DNA of 64,000 nt from Marinoscillum sp. 108 (GTDB lineage Bacteria; Bacteroidota; Bacteroidia; Cytophagales; Cyclobacteriaceae), in the NCBI RefSeq assembly GCF_902506655.1, contig NZ_LR734815.1:124001-188000 (forward strand), written 5' to 3'. Both the position numbers and the translations under genes were made by a program. Positions 8,037 to 16,943 of this stretch are shown here, in pieces. Numbering within the stretch: position 1 is the first letter of the stretch; each line of letters starts with the position of its first letter. Under the pieces are notes generated by a model. It ran no database searches. It was not told where the DNA came from and saw only the letters and a list, made by a program, of their open reading frames with translations.

Positions 8037-9260
8037 TTAGATATAAAAATCGACCTCTTCATAGTGCTGCAAAAGTTCTGTCATCCTATCCGGATCTTCC
8101 CCTTTGAAATTGATGGTACCAAAATGATTACCAAAACCCTCACGACTGTCGCTGAGCTTCTGACCACTGTAAGGTGGTACCAGCGTGTGGTCCACAAAGT
8201 ATGGCTCATTATTGAGTTCCTCAGGTATCTCTAGCTTTGAAAACTGACGCTTGCGTGGGTAGATCATCACATTTCCGTGGTAATTTTTGGGCTTAAAATC
8301 TTTGGCCGGAAAAATAGCATCCAATTCCTCCTCAGTGGCATTGGGATCATGAGAAACGACAAATGCCGCTAGTGCATCAAACTCCCATGATTTACTGGCC
8401 AGCTCCAAAATATGACCGCCCGGGATTCTGCAGGCTGTTTCTCCAAAATTGAGCTCATCATTGTCGGTCAGAAACCATTCCGGATGCACCATACCATACT
8501 CAATCCCAAAAATATCAACCAACTTCTGTACATGCTGATGTATGAGATCTCTTTTACTCCGCAGATAGTTTCCTTCTGGAATAAAATTGGAATAACCCAG
8601 CTTGACGTACTCGGTAATATTCAGAAACCGTATTTTCCCTTTGTGAATAAAGGCCTCGCAAGAAAACTCCCTACCAGAAAGGTGGCTCTCAGCCAAACAT
8701 GGAAAATCACCGTCTTCGCACTTTTCGTCTATGTCCTTCATGGAGCGAAGTAACCTGTGCCCGACGGTACCTGCCGAAGCAAAGGGCTTGATGTGTACCC
8801 AGCTATCTTCTTCGCCTTCCAACTGCAGGTTGGCTTCATTGAGACGCTTCATAAAGGCTTTGACTCCCTCTTTATTATGCACTTCCTCAAAAAGCCCAAC
8901 ACGCAACCCTCCAATAAGCGCCTTACGTTTCATCATGGCCTTATTTCTGAAAAGGAACGCACGATTGAGTACCCGTGGGTCACCGCGATAAATAGAATTG
9001 AGTGCACCTGCCCACTCCACTGTTTCTTCATAAAGAGGTACCGCCACATCTGCGTCAAAGGGTTTGAGCTTTTCCACCAGGTCTAATGAATTGGATGTAT
9101 CACTCCATTCATCCAGCTGGTAAGACACAAACGGGATGTCGTTTTCCTTTGCATAAGGTTCAAAATCAGCAAAGGAAACCACTACATAAGGTTTTCCCAG
9201 CTTCTGCATACTCTCTATCACGGGCAGACTCCATCCAATCAATGCAAAACATTTAGCCAT
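8037..9260 (-). CDS. ATP-grasp carboxylate-amine ligase (L-amino-acid ligase type)
   Basis: The 407-aa product has an ATP-grasp fold of the biotin-carboxylase/BacD type. An N-terminal Rossmann-like pre-ATP domain (1-100) is followed by the ATP lysine in IKPFASAGTVG (about 157-167), the LSGREFSCEAF strand (194-204) with the hinge acid, and the metal and phosphate ligands in MVHPEWFLTD and NFGETACRIPGG (about 257-282). Such enzymes join a carboxylate to an amine, often making dipeptides or amino-acid conjugates. There is no carrier-protein gene next to it. It heads the three-gene operon with the 668-aa protein and the racemase-like enzyme. Its start is ATG at 9260, facing a divergent esterase gene. 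Confidence 0.85.
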   Translation of the reverse strand: MAKCFALIGWSLPVIESMQKLGKPYVVVSFADFEPYAKENDIPFVSYQLDEWSDTSNSLDLVEKLKPFDADVAVPLYEETVEWAGALNSIYRGDPRVLNRAFLFRNKAMMKRKALIGGLRVGLFEEVHNKEGVKAFMKRLNEANLQLEGEEDSWVHIKPFASAGTVGHRLLRSMKDIDEKCEDGDFPCLAESHLSGREFSCEAFIHKGKIRFLNITEYVKLGYSNFIPEGNYLRSKRDLIHQHVQKLVDIFGIEYGMVHPEWFLTDNDELNFGETACRIPGGHILELASKSWEFDALAAFVVSHDPNATEEELDAIFPAKDFKPKNYHGNVMIYPRKRQFSKLEIPEELNNEPYFVDHTLVPPYSGQKLSDSREGFGNHFGTINFKGEDPDRMTELLQHYEEVDFYI

Positions 9261-9350
9261 AACTATTTTCTATTTTAAGGTTGTGAAATCGATTAATCAG
9301 CGCAGACGCATCTCTTCGAAGGGACCCAATTGGACATATATTTCCTGTAT

Positions 9351-9370
9351 TAGATAGACACATCTATCTA
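9351..9370. promoter_or_regulatory. Perfect inverted repeat, candidate operator
   Basis: TAGATAGA (9351-9358), a 4-base spacer CACA, and TCTATCTA (9363-9370) form a perfect 8-bp dyad. It lies in the 268-bp divergent intergenic region, 91 bp upstream of the ATP-grasp start and 159 bp upstream of the esterase start. It lacks a T tract, and both genes point away from it, so an operator is more likely than a terminator. No regulator gene lies next to it. Confidence 0.5.
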
Positions 9371-9528
9371 TAGTAATGACTGAGTGTCTTTATTGTTCCT
9401 GAAAATCGCGATTACCTCTAAGAGTACAGCAGTTTCTTAGAATAGTTTAAAATGAGAATGCCTTAACTGATGATTGGTGCCAGTACCCGAAAAGTATTAA
9501 TTTAAGCCTTCAAAAAAATCCAACCGAA

Positions 9529-10431
9529 ATGAAAAGTCTGATTCATCTGATTTTAGTGTTTATTCCCCTGTTCTCCTTCAGCCAGGAAACCGTTCGTGTT
9601 TTCTATCTGGGTGGTCAGTCCAATATGGACGGCTACGGATACAACAAAGATTTACCAGATTCACTGAGCGGATCATTCGATAATGTCTGGATATTTCATG
9701 GCAATCTCGCCGGAGATGGTGAGCCCAACGGTGGTCAGGGAATCTGGGAAGTCCTTAAACCCGGCCATGGAGTCGGGTTTGCATCAGATGGTAAATCCAA
9801 TCAGCTCAGCGACCGGTTTGGGCCAGAACTCGCGTTTGCGAAGAGGATACAAGGACTTTACCCTGGTGAAAAGATTGCATTGATCAAATATTCCAAAGGT
9901 GGTACCTCCATAGACAGCCTCGGTGCGGGGCCCTTTGGTTCATGGGAGCCAGACTTTCGGGGAAAGGGTGGGATCAATCAATACGATCATTTTTTAGCCA
10001 CCATACGAAACGCCACACAGGTGCAAGACATAGATGGAGATGGGGTAAATGATCTCCTGGTCCCCAGTGGTATTCTCTGGATGCAGGGGGAAAGCGATGG
10101 CGACAAAACGGAAGCCATGGCCAACCGCTACTATGCCAACCTGAAACGTCTGATGGACCTTGTACGTGCTGCTCTACGGGTGGATGACCTTCCGGTAGTG
10201 ATTGGAAAAATATCTGACTCCTGGAACGATGAAGATGGCAAAGTATGGGACTACGGCGAACTGGTGCAATACGCACAGGAAAAATATGCCCGCACCGACG
10301 GCAATGCTGCCATAGTAAGGAATACACGGTACTATGGCTACTCAGATCCATGGCACTACAAGAGTGAAAATTACATTGACCTGGGCAAGGCCTTTGCTGA
10401 TGCTTTATACCAAATAATGGGAGATCAATAG
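9529..10431 (+). CDS. Exported sialate O-acetylesterase-like SGNH hydrolase
   Basis: The 300-aa product has a signal peptide ending near FSFSQ (residue 19) and the carbohydrate-esterase SASA fold. Ser31 lies in the block GGQSNMDGYG, WMQGESDG near residue 185 is the typical third block, and Asp273/His276 in YSDPWHYK complete the triad. Family members remove acetyl groups from carbohydrates in the periplasm or outside the cell. It sits alone on the plus strand between minus-strand amino-acid genes, so its context gives no pathway. It ends in a short hairpin shared with the convergent aminotransferase. Confidence 0.82.
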   Translation: MKSLIHLILVFIPLFSFSQETVRVFYLGGQSNMDGYGYNKDLPDSLSGSFDNVWIFHGNLAGDGEPNGGQGIWEVLKPGHGVGFASDGKSNQLSDRFGPELAFAKRIQGLYPGEKIALIKYSKGGTSIDSLGAGPFGSWEPDFRGKGGINQYDHFLATIRNATQVQDIDGDGVNDLLVPSGILWMQGESDGDKTEAMANRYYANLKRLMDLVRAALRVDDLPVVIGKISDSWNDEDGKVWDYGELVQYAQEKYARTDGNAAIVRNTRYYGYSDPWHYKSENYIDLGKAFADALYQIMGDQ

Positions 10432-10440
10432 TCTCCCTTT
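10419..10440. terminator. Short hairpin between convergent esterase and aminotransferase genes
   Basis: GGGAGA (10419-10424) and TCTCCC (10432-10437) form a 6-bp stem with the esterase stop codon in the loop, followed by TTT. The stem is short and the T tract weak, so it may be only a partial terminator. Confidence 0.35.
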
Positions 10441-10466
10441 GCCTTTAGGAGTAAAGCTTCAAACCT

Positions 10467-11594
10467 TCACCCAACAGCACTTTTAAAAATCTCCAGGAAG
10501 TGATCGGCATCCTCTTTACTGAGGTTGAGCGCGGGCAGCAACCTAATGGTGTTCTTTCTGGAAGCCGAACCCGTGAATATGTGATGATCAAACAGCAACT
10601 TCTTTCGAAGGTCCGCTGCGGGATATTCCAGATCAATACCGATCATCAGGCCTTTTCCACGTACCTCCTGCACAGCGGATATTCCGGCCAGTTCACCCAT
10701 CAGGTAGTCCCCAATAGCTCCTGCATTTTCGATCAGATGTTCCTCCTGAATCACCTCCGCCACGGCCAGTGCAGCTGCACAAGCCAGATGATTTCCGCCA
10801 AACGTGGTGCCTAGCATTCCGAACTTCGCTTCAAACTTGGGAGAGATGAGCACTCCTCCTATCGGAAACCCATTGCCCATCCCTTTGGCCATGGTATAGA
10901 GGTCGGCTTCCACACCATAGTAATCCTGGGAGAAAAACCGACCACTTCTCCCATAGCCGCACTGTACGGAATCGGCAATAAATACCGTTCCATAGATATC
11001 GCATAGTGAGCGGATTTTCTTCATAAAAGACTCATCCGGCAAAAAAATACCGCCCACACCCTGAATGCCCTCTATGATCACTGCAGCAATCTCGTCGTTG
11101 GCAAAAGCCATCTCCAGTGCCTCCTCATCGTTGAAGGGCAGAATCAATGCATTGTCTGTAGCATTAACGGGAGCCACAATGCCCGGATTATCAGTCACCG
11201 CCACAGCCAGAGAAGTACGTCCATGAAATCCATTGGTAAATGAGATCACTTTCTTCCTCCCTGTGTGGAAAGAAGCCAGTTTCAAGGCGTTTTCATTGGC
11301 CTCAGCTCCAGAGTTGCACAAAAACAAATCCCACTCAGGTCTACCAGAAAGTTCACCTACCTTAACAGCCAGCTCCTCCTGCAGTGGGTTCTGAATTGAA
11401 TTGGAATAAAAACCCAATCGCTGCACTTGCTCTGTGATGCGCTGAACATAGCGCGGATGAGAATGGCCAATAGAAATGACCGCATGACCACCATACAAAT
11501 CAAGGTATCGGATGCCAGCTGTGTCGTAGACATAGCTGCCTTCACCTCGGGTGATCTCTATAGGAAAGAGTGGATATACATTGAATAAACCCAT
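10467..11594 (-). CDS. Second ArgD-like class III aminotransferase
   Basis: This 375-aa PLP aminotransferase has CNSGAEANE near residue 93, Asp208 in IADSVQCG and the Schiff-base Lys237 in TMAKGMGNGFPIGG. It is distinct from the ArgD at 3454: its N-terminus is shorter, and IADSVQCG replaces the usual DEVQ/DEIQ. It follows proA by 69 bp on the same strand, so it probably belongs to the proB-proA operon. It may be the acetyl- or succinyl-ornithine aminotransferase of the main arginine pathway, or an ornithine aminotransferase feeding proline metabolism. The sequence alone does not decide. Confidence 0.82.
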   Translation of the reverse strand: MGLFNVYPLFPIEITRGEGSYVYDTAGIRYLDLYGGHAVISIGHSHPRYVQRITEQVQRLGFYSNSIQNPLQEELAVKVGELSGRPEWDLFLCNSGAEANENALKLASFHTGRKKVISFTNGFHGRTSLAVAVTDNPGIVAPVNATDNALILPFNDEEALEMAFANDEIAAVIIEGIQGVGGIFLPDESFMKKIRSLCDIYGTVFIADSVQCGYGRSGRFFSQDYYGVEADLYTMAKGMGNGFPIGGVLISPKFEAKFGMLGTTFGGNHLACAAALAVAEVIQEEHLIENAGAIGDYLMGELAGISAVQEVRGKGLMIGIDLEYPAADLRKKLLFDHHIFTGSASRKNTIRLLPALNLSKEDADHFLEIFKSAVG

Positions 11595-11663
11595 TTTCTG
11601 TATTTTGAAAAGTTGATATTATAAAGGTGAAAACCCCTTTCACCATATCGGTCTGCTACTTCA

Positions 11664-12920
11664 TTAATTGTTCCGGATCTGTCCGTCTCCCCTCACCACC
11701 CATTTGTAGCTGGTCATTTCCCTCAACCCCATGGGGCCACGAGCGTGGAGTTTTTGCGTGCTGATACCGATCTCAGCACCCAGCCCAAACTCACCACCAT
11801 CCGAAAAAGCAGTGGAAGCATTGGCGTATACGCAGGCCGCATCCACCTGTTTCAAAAACTGATCAATCGTCTGCTGATCTTCAGCAACAATCGCTTCACT
11901 GTGCTTGGAGCTATATCTGGCAATATGCTCCAGTGCTTCTTCCAAGTCCGTTACCACGCGTATCGACATTTTGTAACCGAGCCATTCTATCCCAAAATCT
12001 TCTTCATTGGCCGGATGTAACAAGTCGCTTTGGTAATGACCTGTTAGCACTTTCAAACTTTCCTCGTCAGCGTAAATCCCCACCTGATGATGTTCATCCA
12101 TTCCCGCCAGCAGTTGAGGCAGGTCACTAAGCAAACTCCTGTGCAATACCAGACAATCGAGGGCATTACACACGCTCACTCGCCTGGTTTTAGCATTCTG
12201 AATAATGGCCTTCGCTTTGACCAAATCTGCTGAGCTATCCACGTAGGTATGGACGATACCCGCTCCAGTCTCAATCACAGGAATGCTGGCGTTTTTCCGA
12301 ACAAAATCGATCAGGCCCTGACTACCTCTGGGGATGGCACAGTCTATGAGACCCTCAGCTGTGAGGATCGGTTGCAGCGCTTCACGTTCGGCCGGAGCCA
12401 GGTAAACCACCTCTTCGAGTTGATGTGCCTTCAGGACCTCATGAATCACCGCTACTATAGCGGCATTGGAGTCTTTGGCATCCCGGCTACCCTTCAGCAC
12501 ACAGGCATTTCCTGTCTTTAGACAGAGTGAGAACACATCAAATGTCACATTGGGGCGTGACTCATAAATCACAGCAATAACCCCAATAGGTACTGACACC
12601 CTGGACAGCATCAAACCATTGGGTAATGTGCGCTCTTCAAGCTGCTGACCCAACGGAGTGGGCAGCTGGGCCACCCTGCGGATATCTTCGAGAATCGACT
12701 TCAAACGATCATCGTTCAGTAAGAGGCGGTCATATTTAGGATCCTCAGGATCCATGCGACTGAGGTCTTCCTGATTGGCTGCCAGTATAGAGTCTTTTTT
12801 CTCCCATGACAAATCTGCCACTTCATTCAGGATTTGCCGGATCTGCACATCTTCCAGACTAACCAGTCGACGGCTGGCGGTCTGTACCCCCTTCAAACTT
12901 TTCAGTATCTCCTCTTTCAT
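11664..12920 (-). CDS. proA: Gamma-glutamyl phosphate reductase ProA
   Basis: ProA reduces gamma-glutamyl phosphate to glutamate semialdehyde in proline synthesis. The 418-aa product carries the aldehyde-dehydrogenase-like fold with [12 protein letters not shown] (about 118-129), [10 protein letters not shown] near 143, and the catalytic Cys251 in [11 protein letters not shown]. The usual GNCHxYVD block reads GIVHTYVD here, a small departure from the textbook form that does not touch the catalytic Cys. Its start overlaps the proB stop by 4 bp (ATGA type), showing coupling. Confidence 0.94.
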   Translation of the reverse strand: MKEEILKSLKGVQTASRRLVSLEDVQIRQILNEVADLSWEKKDSILAANQEDLSRMDPEDPKYDRLLLNDDRLKSILEDIRRVAQLPTPLGQQLEERTLPNGLMLSRVSVPIGVIAVIYESRPNVTFDVFSLCLKTGNACVLKGSRDAKDSNAAIVAVIHEVLKAHQLEEVVYLAPAEREALQPILTAEGLIDCAIPRGSQGLIDFVRKNASIPVIETGAGIVHTYVDSSADLVKAKAIIQNAKTRRVSVCNALDCLVLHRSLLSDLPQLLAGMDEHHQVGIYADEESLKVLTGHYQSDLLHPANEEDFGIEWLGYKMSIRVVTDLEEALEHIARYSSKHSEAIVAEDQQTIDQFLKQVDAACVYANASTAFSDGGEFGLGAEIGISTQKLHARGPMGLREMTSYKWVVRGDGQIRNN

Positions 12921-13729
12921 TTGCTTGCTTCTTTTATGGCAAAACGAGTGCCCATTGCTTTCCCGTTGAGAACATCCAGAATAACATTATCCTGCTTGCC
13001 GTTGGCAATGAACGTCTCAATACCTCCGGCAGCGGCTCGCGTGGCTATCTCTACTTTTGAATGCATTCCTCCTCTGCCCATTCCGGATTTTTCCACGGAA
13101 ATGTGCTTCTTGTGGGCATCATCACCAAAAGGAACCAGACCAATCACGTGTCCGGTATCATCATACACCCCATCTACGTTGCTCAGGATGATCAGTTTTT
13201 CCGCACCAATCATGGAGGCTGTGAGTCCGGCCAACTCGTCATTGTCTGTAAACATCAGTTCTGTAAGAGAAACCACGTCGTTTTCATTCACAATAGGAAC
13301 AATCCCCTGACCAATGAGCCCCTCGAAGCAGTTCATCATGTTTTCATAGTGCTCTCCTTCAGCAAAGTCTTCTTTGGTGGTGAGCACCTGAGCGCACACA
13401 ATGTCATACTCTATGAACAATTCAAAATAGCGCTTCATCAGGGAAGTCTGCCCGACCGCAGAAAGCACCTGTCTTCTGATAGCCTCACTGGTGATGCCAC
13501 TGTCTCCAATAATACTCCTGCCTGCACCCACAGCGCCTGAAGATACCAATACCGGATGCCAGCCCTCCTGAATCAGCTTCACGAGCTGTACCACCACTTG
13601 TCGGAAAATAAGCTTATCCAACATCCCATCGTGCCTGGTCAGCACGTTTGTTCCCACCTTTATTACGATCCGTTTCACCTCTTTTCGATGATTTAAAAAT
13701 GCTAAGTTGTTTTTTGGGTTGTGTTGCAA
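12917..13729 (-). CDS. proB: Glutamate 5-kinase ProB (short form)
   Basis: The 270-aa product contains the amino-acid-kinase domain only ([11 protein letters not shown] near residue 20, [10 protein letters not shown] near 63, VNENDVVS near 146, and [14 protein letters not shown] near 227). The C-terminal PUA domain of the enterobacterial form is absent, as in many Bacteroidota. It phosphorylates glutamate in the first step of proline synthesis. It is the first gene of proB-proA-aminotransferase and is divergent from a cytochrome c gene across 181 bp. Confidence 0.93.
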   Translation of the reverse strand: MQHNPKNNLAFLNHRKEVKRIVIKVGTNVLTRHDGMLDKLIFRQVVVQLVKLIQEGWHPVLVSSGAVGAGRSIIGDSGITSEAIRRQVLSAVGQTSLMKRYFELFIEYDIVCAQVLTTKEDFAEGEHYENMMNCFEGLIGQGIVPIVNENDVVSLTELMFTDNDELAGLTASMIGAEKLIILSNVDGVYDDTGHVIGLVPFGDDAHKKHISVEKSGMGRGGMHSKVEIATRAAAGGIETFIANGKQDNVILDVLNGKAMGTRFAIKEASK

Positions 13730-13910
13730 TCAGACCTTTGGGGCAATGTCAAAGAAGAGACTCGGTCTAAATTGAGCGGAAAAGTAGCAGTAAATTGATT
13801 CAAAGTGAAGGAAATAAGTCAACAGTTGTCTTCATTTTTTGTGATCCCTACCCCATTGACTTTTTTTTGGATAATTCTTACCTTCAGGATTCACGAACCT
13901 AACCATTTTT

Positions 13911-14894
13911 ATGAAAATCCTAAAAATCCTTGGAATTATTATTGCTGGCGTAATTTTGCTGGCACTTTGTGGCATTGCCTTCATCAAAACTACATTGCCT
14001 GATGTGGGACCAGCGCCCGAGGTATCCATAGCAGTCACTCCTGAATTGGTGGCTCGTGGTGCCTATCTGGCCAATAGTGTGACGGTTTGCATGGACTGTC
14101 ATTCTACTCGCGAATGGTCAAAATTCTCTGGCCCACTCAAACCTAATACACTGGGACAAGGTGGTGAAATCTTCAATCAGGACTTTGGTTTCCCTGGCTC
14201 CTTCACCTCCAAAAACATCACTCCAGCTGGTGTGGGCGACTGGACAGACGGTGAGCTTTACAGGTTGATTACCACAGGGGTCACCAAAGACGGCAACCCG
14301 ATATTTCCGGTAATGCCCTACAAGAGATACGGCCAAATGGCTGATGAAGACATTTACTCCATCATTGCGTATATCCGATCTCTTGCCCCTATACAAAATG
14401 AGGTGACACCTTCTGAAGCTGATTTCCCGATGAGCATCATCCTGCATACGATTCCCCAACCAGGAAACCCACAGCCTAAACCGGATAAAAGCGACGTATT
14501 GGCCTATGGCGCCTATATGGCCAATGCTGCCGCTTGTGGTGACTGCCACACTCCGCAGGATAAAGGCGCGCCAATTATGGCACTGAATTATGCTGGAAGT
14601 TTTGAATTTAACATGCCCGGGTTCGGGATTGTTCGGTCGGCCAATATCACCCCTGATGAGAAGACTGGTATCGGCTCGTGGTCCGAAGATTTCTTCGTGA
14701 ACAGATTCAAAGCTTATGCAGACTCAAGCTACGTGCCGCATACTGTGGGCGAAAATGACATGCAGACGGTGATGCCCTGGTTGATGTATGCCACCATGGA
14801 AGAAGAAGACCTCAGAGCAATATATACCTATCTGAGATCCCTTCCGGCCATTGAAAATAAAGTGGTGAAATTCACACCAGCCTCAGAACGGTAA
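13911..14894 (+). CDS. Membrane-anchored diheme cytochrome c
   Basis: The 327-aa product starts with one N-terminal hydrophobic helix (about residues 5-27), which is probably an uncleaved anchor, and has two c-type heme sites: CMDCH at 60-64 and CGDCH at 209-213. Each is followed by a complete cytochrome c domain, ending in IIAYIRSLAP and IYTYLRSLP helices. It resembles the cytochrome subunits that take electrons from periplasmic sugar or alcohol dehydrogenases. The partner dehydrogenase is not next to it; the closest candidate is the sorbosone-dehydrogenase-like lipoprotein at 21234. It is convergent with the ABC-F gene, only 5 bp away. Confidence 0.88.
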   Translation: MKILKILGIIIAGVILLALCGIAFIKTTLPDVGPAPEVSIAVTPELVARGAYLANSVTVCMDCHSTREWSKFSGPLKPNTLGQGGEIFNQDFGFPGSFTSKNITPAGVGDWTDGELYRLITTGVTKDGNPIFPVMPYKRYGQMADEDIYSIIAYIRSLAPIQNEVTPSEADFPMSIILHTIPQPGNPQPKPDKSDVLAYGAYMANAAACGDCHTPQDKGAPIMALNYAGSFEFNMPGFGIVRSANITPDEKTGIGSWSEDFFVNRFKAYADSSYVPHTVGENDMQTVMPWLMYATMEEEDLRAIYTYLRSLPAIENKVVKFTPASER

Positions 14895-14899
14895 AAGGA

Positions 14900-16798
14900 C
14901 TACCCTATTTTTTCCACCAATTGCTCCCAGGTAGCATTGAGCGTTTCCAGCTCAGCTTTCTTGCTCTGGTAGCGGTTGGTGGTTTTTTCCATTTTGGCAG
15001 CGTCTCCAAATACCTCTGGTTTACTAAGCTCCGTTTCCAGTTTAGTTACTTCGCTTTCCAGTGCTTCAATCTTGCCTTCCAGTTGAGCTATCTCCTTTTC
15101 CAGTTGTTTCTGGGTATCGTCGTGGCGTGGCTTTTCAACTGCTACTTTAGCCTTTTCCTTTTTCTCACTATTCTGAGGCTGGGGTGATGACTTTTTCTTC
15201 TCCTGCTCTCTATTATACCACCACTCCCACTCTTCGTAAGTACCGGGGTACTCTTTGATTTCATGGTCTTCGATCCACCAGATCTTATTGGCCACTTTGG
15301 AGATAAAATCCCTGTCGTGAGATACCAGCAAAAAGGTACCCTCAAACTGCTGCAGGGCCTGTACCAGTATACTCACCGACATCATATCCAGGTGGTTGGT
15401 AGGCTCATCCAGCATGAGAAAATTGGACTCGGTAATCAGGGTTTTGGCCAGTGCCACACGCGACTTCTCTCCTCCACTCAATACCTTTATTTTCTTAAAA
15501 ACCTCATCATCGGTAAAAAGGAAACAGCCCAATACACCACGTAACTCCTGATCGGTTTTTCCGGAGCCCGCTTGTTTCAGTTCTTCAAGAATTTCATTCT
15601 GAATATTCAGCGCCTCCAGCTGATGCTGCGCATAGAAAGCCGTAGTTACATTGTGTCCCTTCTGTAAGGTGCCCTGAAAAGATTCCGTCTCTGCAACAAT
15701 ACGCAGCGCTGTGGATTTTCCTTTTCCATTGGCCCCTATAAAGGCAATTTTATCCCCACGCTCAATGTGCGCATTGGCATGTGAAAGGATGTTGAGGTCG
15801 CCATAGGACTTGGAGATATTCTCCATCTTCACTACATGACGTCCTGATTTTACTTTGAATTTAAATTTGAAATCGACCGCCGCAGCTTCATCCGCCACAG
15901 CCTCTATGCGCTCCATTTTGTCCAGCATTTTGGCCCTGGACTGTGCCTGTTTTGCCTTTGAAGCCTTGGCCTTGAAGCGTTCCACAAAGCGTTCAGCCTG
16001 CCTGATTTTCTGCTGCTGGTTTTCAAATGCATTTTGTTGAATCTCATTTCGCAGCTCCTTCTCCTCCAGATAGAAATCGTAATTACCAGCGTACATATTG
16101 AGCTGATAAGCCGACACTTCCACTATTTTATTGATAGAAGCATTCAAAAATCGTCTATCGTGCGAAACGATAATACAGGCACCGTCATAAGACTGCAGGT
16201 AATTCTCCAGCCACTGAATCGAAGGTAAATCCAGGTGGTTAGTAGGCTCATCCAGCATGAGCAGGGAAGGCTTTTCCAGCAGCAATTTGGCGAGCATCAC
16301 GCGCATGCGCCACCCTCCGGAAAACTCCTTGAGTGGTCGCTGAAGGTCCTGGGTACTAAACCCTATTCCTTCCAGAATTTCTTCGGCCTTCGCCTGCATG
16401 GTGTAACCATCGTTGGTTTCAAACCGCTCCTGCAATTTGGCCAGTTTGTCCACTAGCTCATCACGGTAGTTGGTTTCCATCTCATGCAGCACCTCATCTA
16501 TTTGCTTCTGAATCTTCATGGTCTCAGCAAAGGCCTGCATAGCCACATGAAGAATGGAATCGTCGGTTAGGTAAGAAAGCAGATCCTGATTCAAAAAACC
16601 AATGGTCGTATCATTACTCATATTGATCTCGCCAGCGGTAGGTTGATCCTCGCCTGTGATCATTTTCAGCAGGGTAGACTTACCGGTACCATTCAGCCCA
16701 ATAAGGCCTATACGGTCCTTGGGACCTATAAAAAGCGATGCATCATCATACAGGGGCCTGTCTCCGATGTAATATGAAAGGTTATTGATACTAATCAT
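14900..16798 (-). CDS. ABC-F family ATPase (Uup/EttA-like ribosome-associated factor)
   Basis: The 632-aa protein has two ABC domains in one chain and no membrane segments. Walker A motifs are GLNGTGKST (near 33) and GANGKGKST (near 357), signatures are FSGGWRMR and LSGGEKSR, and both Walker B motifs read LMLDEPTNHLD. Between them is the linker (P-site tRNA interaction region in EttA), and the last 90 residues form a charged coiled coil as in Uup. ABC-F proteins act on the ribosome in translation or rescue; some give antibiotic resistance, but this looks like a housekeeping type. It is a single gene. Confidence 0.93.
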   Translation of the reverse strand: MISINNLSYYIGDRPLYDDASLFIGPKDRIGLIGLNGTGKSTLLKMITGEDQPTAGEINMSNDTTIGFLNQDLLSYLTDDSILHVAMQAFAETMKIQKQIDEVLHEMETNYRDELVDKLAKLQERFETNDGYTMQAKAEEILEGIGFSTQDLQRPLKEFSGGWRMRVMLAKLLLEKPSLLMLDEPTNHLDLPSIQWLENYLQSYDGACIIVSHDRRFLNASINKIVEVSAYQLNMYAGNYDFYLEEKELRNEIQQNAFENQQQKIRQAERFVERFKAKASKAKQAQSRAKMLDKMERIEAVADEAAAVDFKFKFKVKSGRHVVKMENISKSYGDLNILSHANAHIERGDKIAFIGANGKGKSTALRIVAETESFQGTLQKGHNVTTAFYAQHQLEALNIQNEILEELKQAGSGKTDQELRGVLGCFLFTDDEVFKKIKVLSGGEKSRVALAKTLITESNFLMLDEPTNHLDMMSVSILVQALQQFEGTFLLVSHDRDFISKVANKIWWIEDHEIKEYPGTYEEWEWWYNREQEKKKSSPQPQNSEKKEKAKVAVEKPRHDDTQKQLEKEIAQLEGKIEALESEVTKLETELSKPEVFGDAAKMEKTTNRYQSKKAELETLNATWEQLVEKIG

Positions 16799-16943
16799 GG
16801 CCGCAAAGTTATATGACTCGGCAGATGAAAAACGATTCCCGCTCGTTTTTTCCTCACTATCACTTAATTAAGTATGAATAGTATTTATAGGAGCTTATTA
16901 ATTAATTTTATCCTTGAGCCGCCATCTCATTTTTAAACAAGCC

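Noticed and set aside
8037-9260. LysX/RimK-type ligase of a LysW-carrier arginine or lysine pathway
   Set aside because: The motifs fit the BacD/carboxylase-type ATP-grasp group rather than RimK, and there is no LysW-like carrier gene near.
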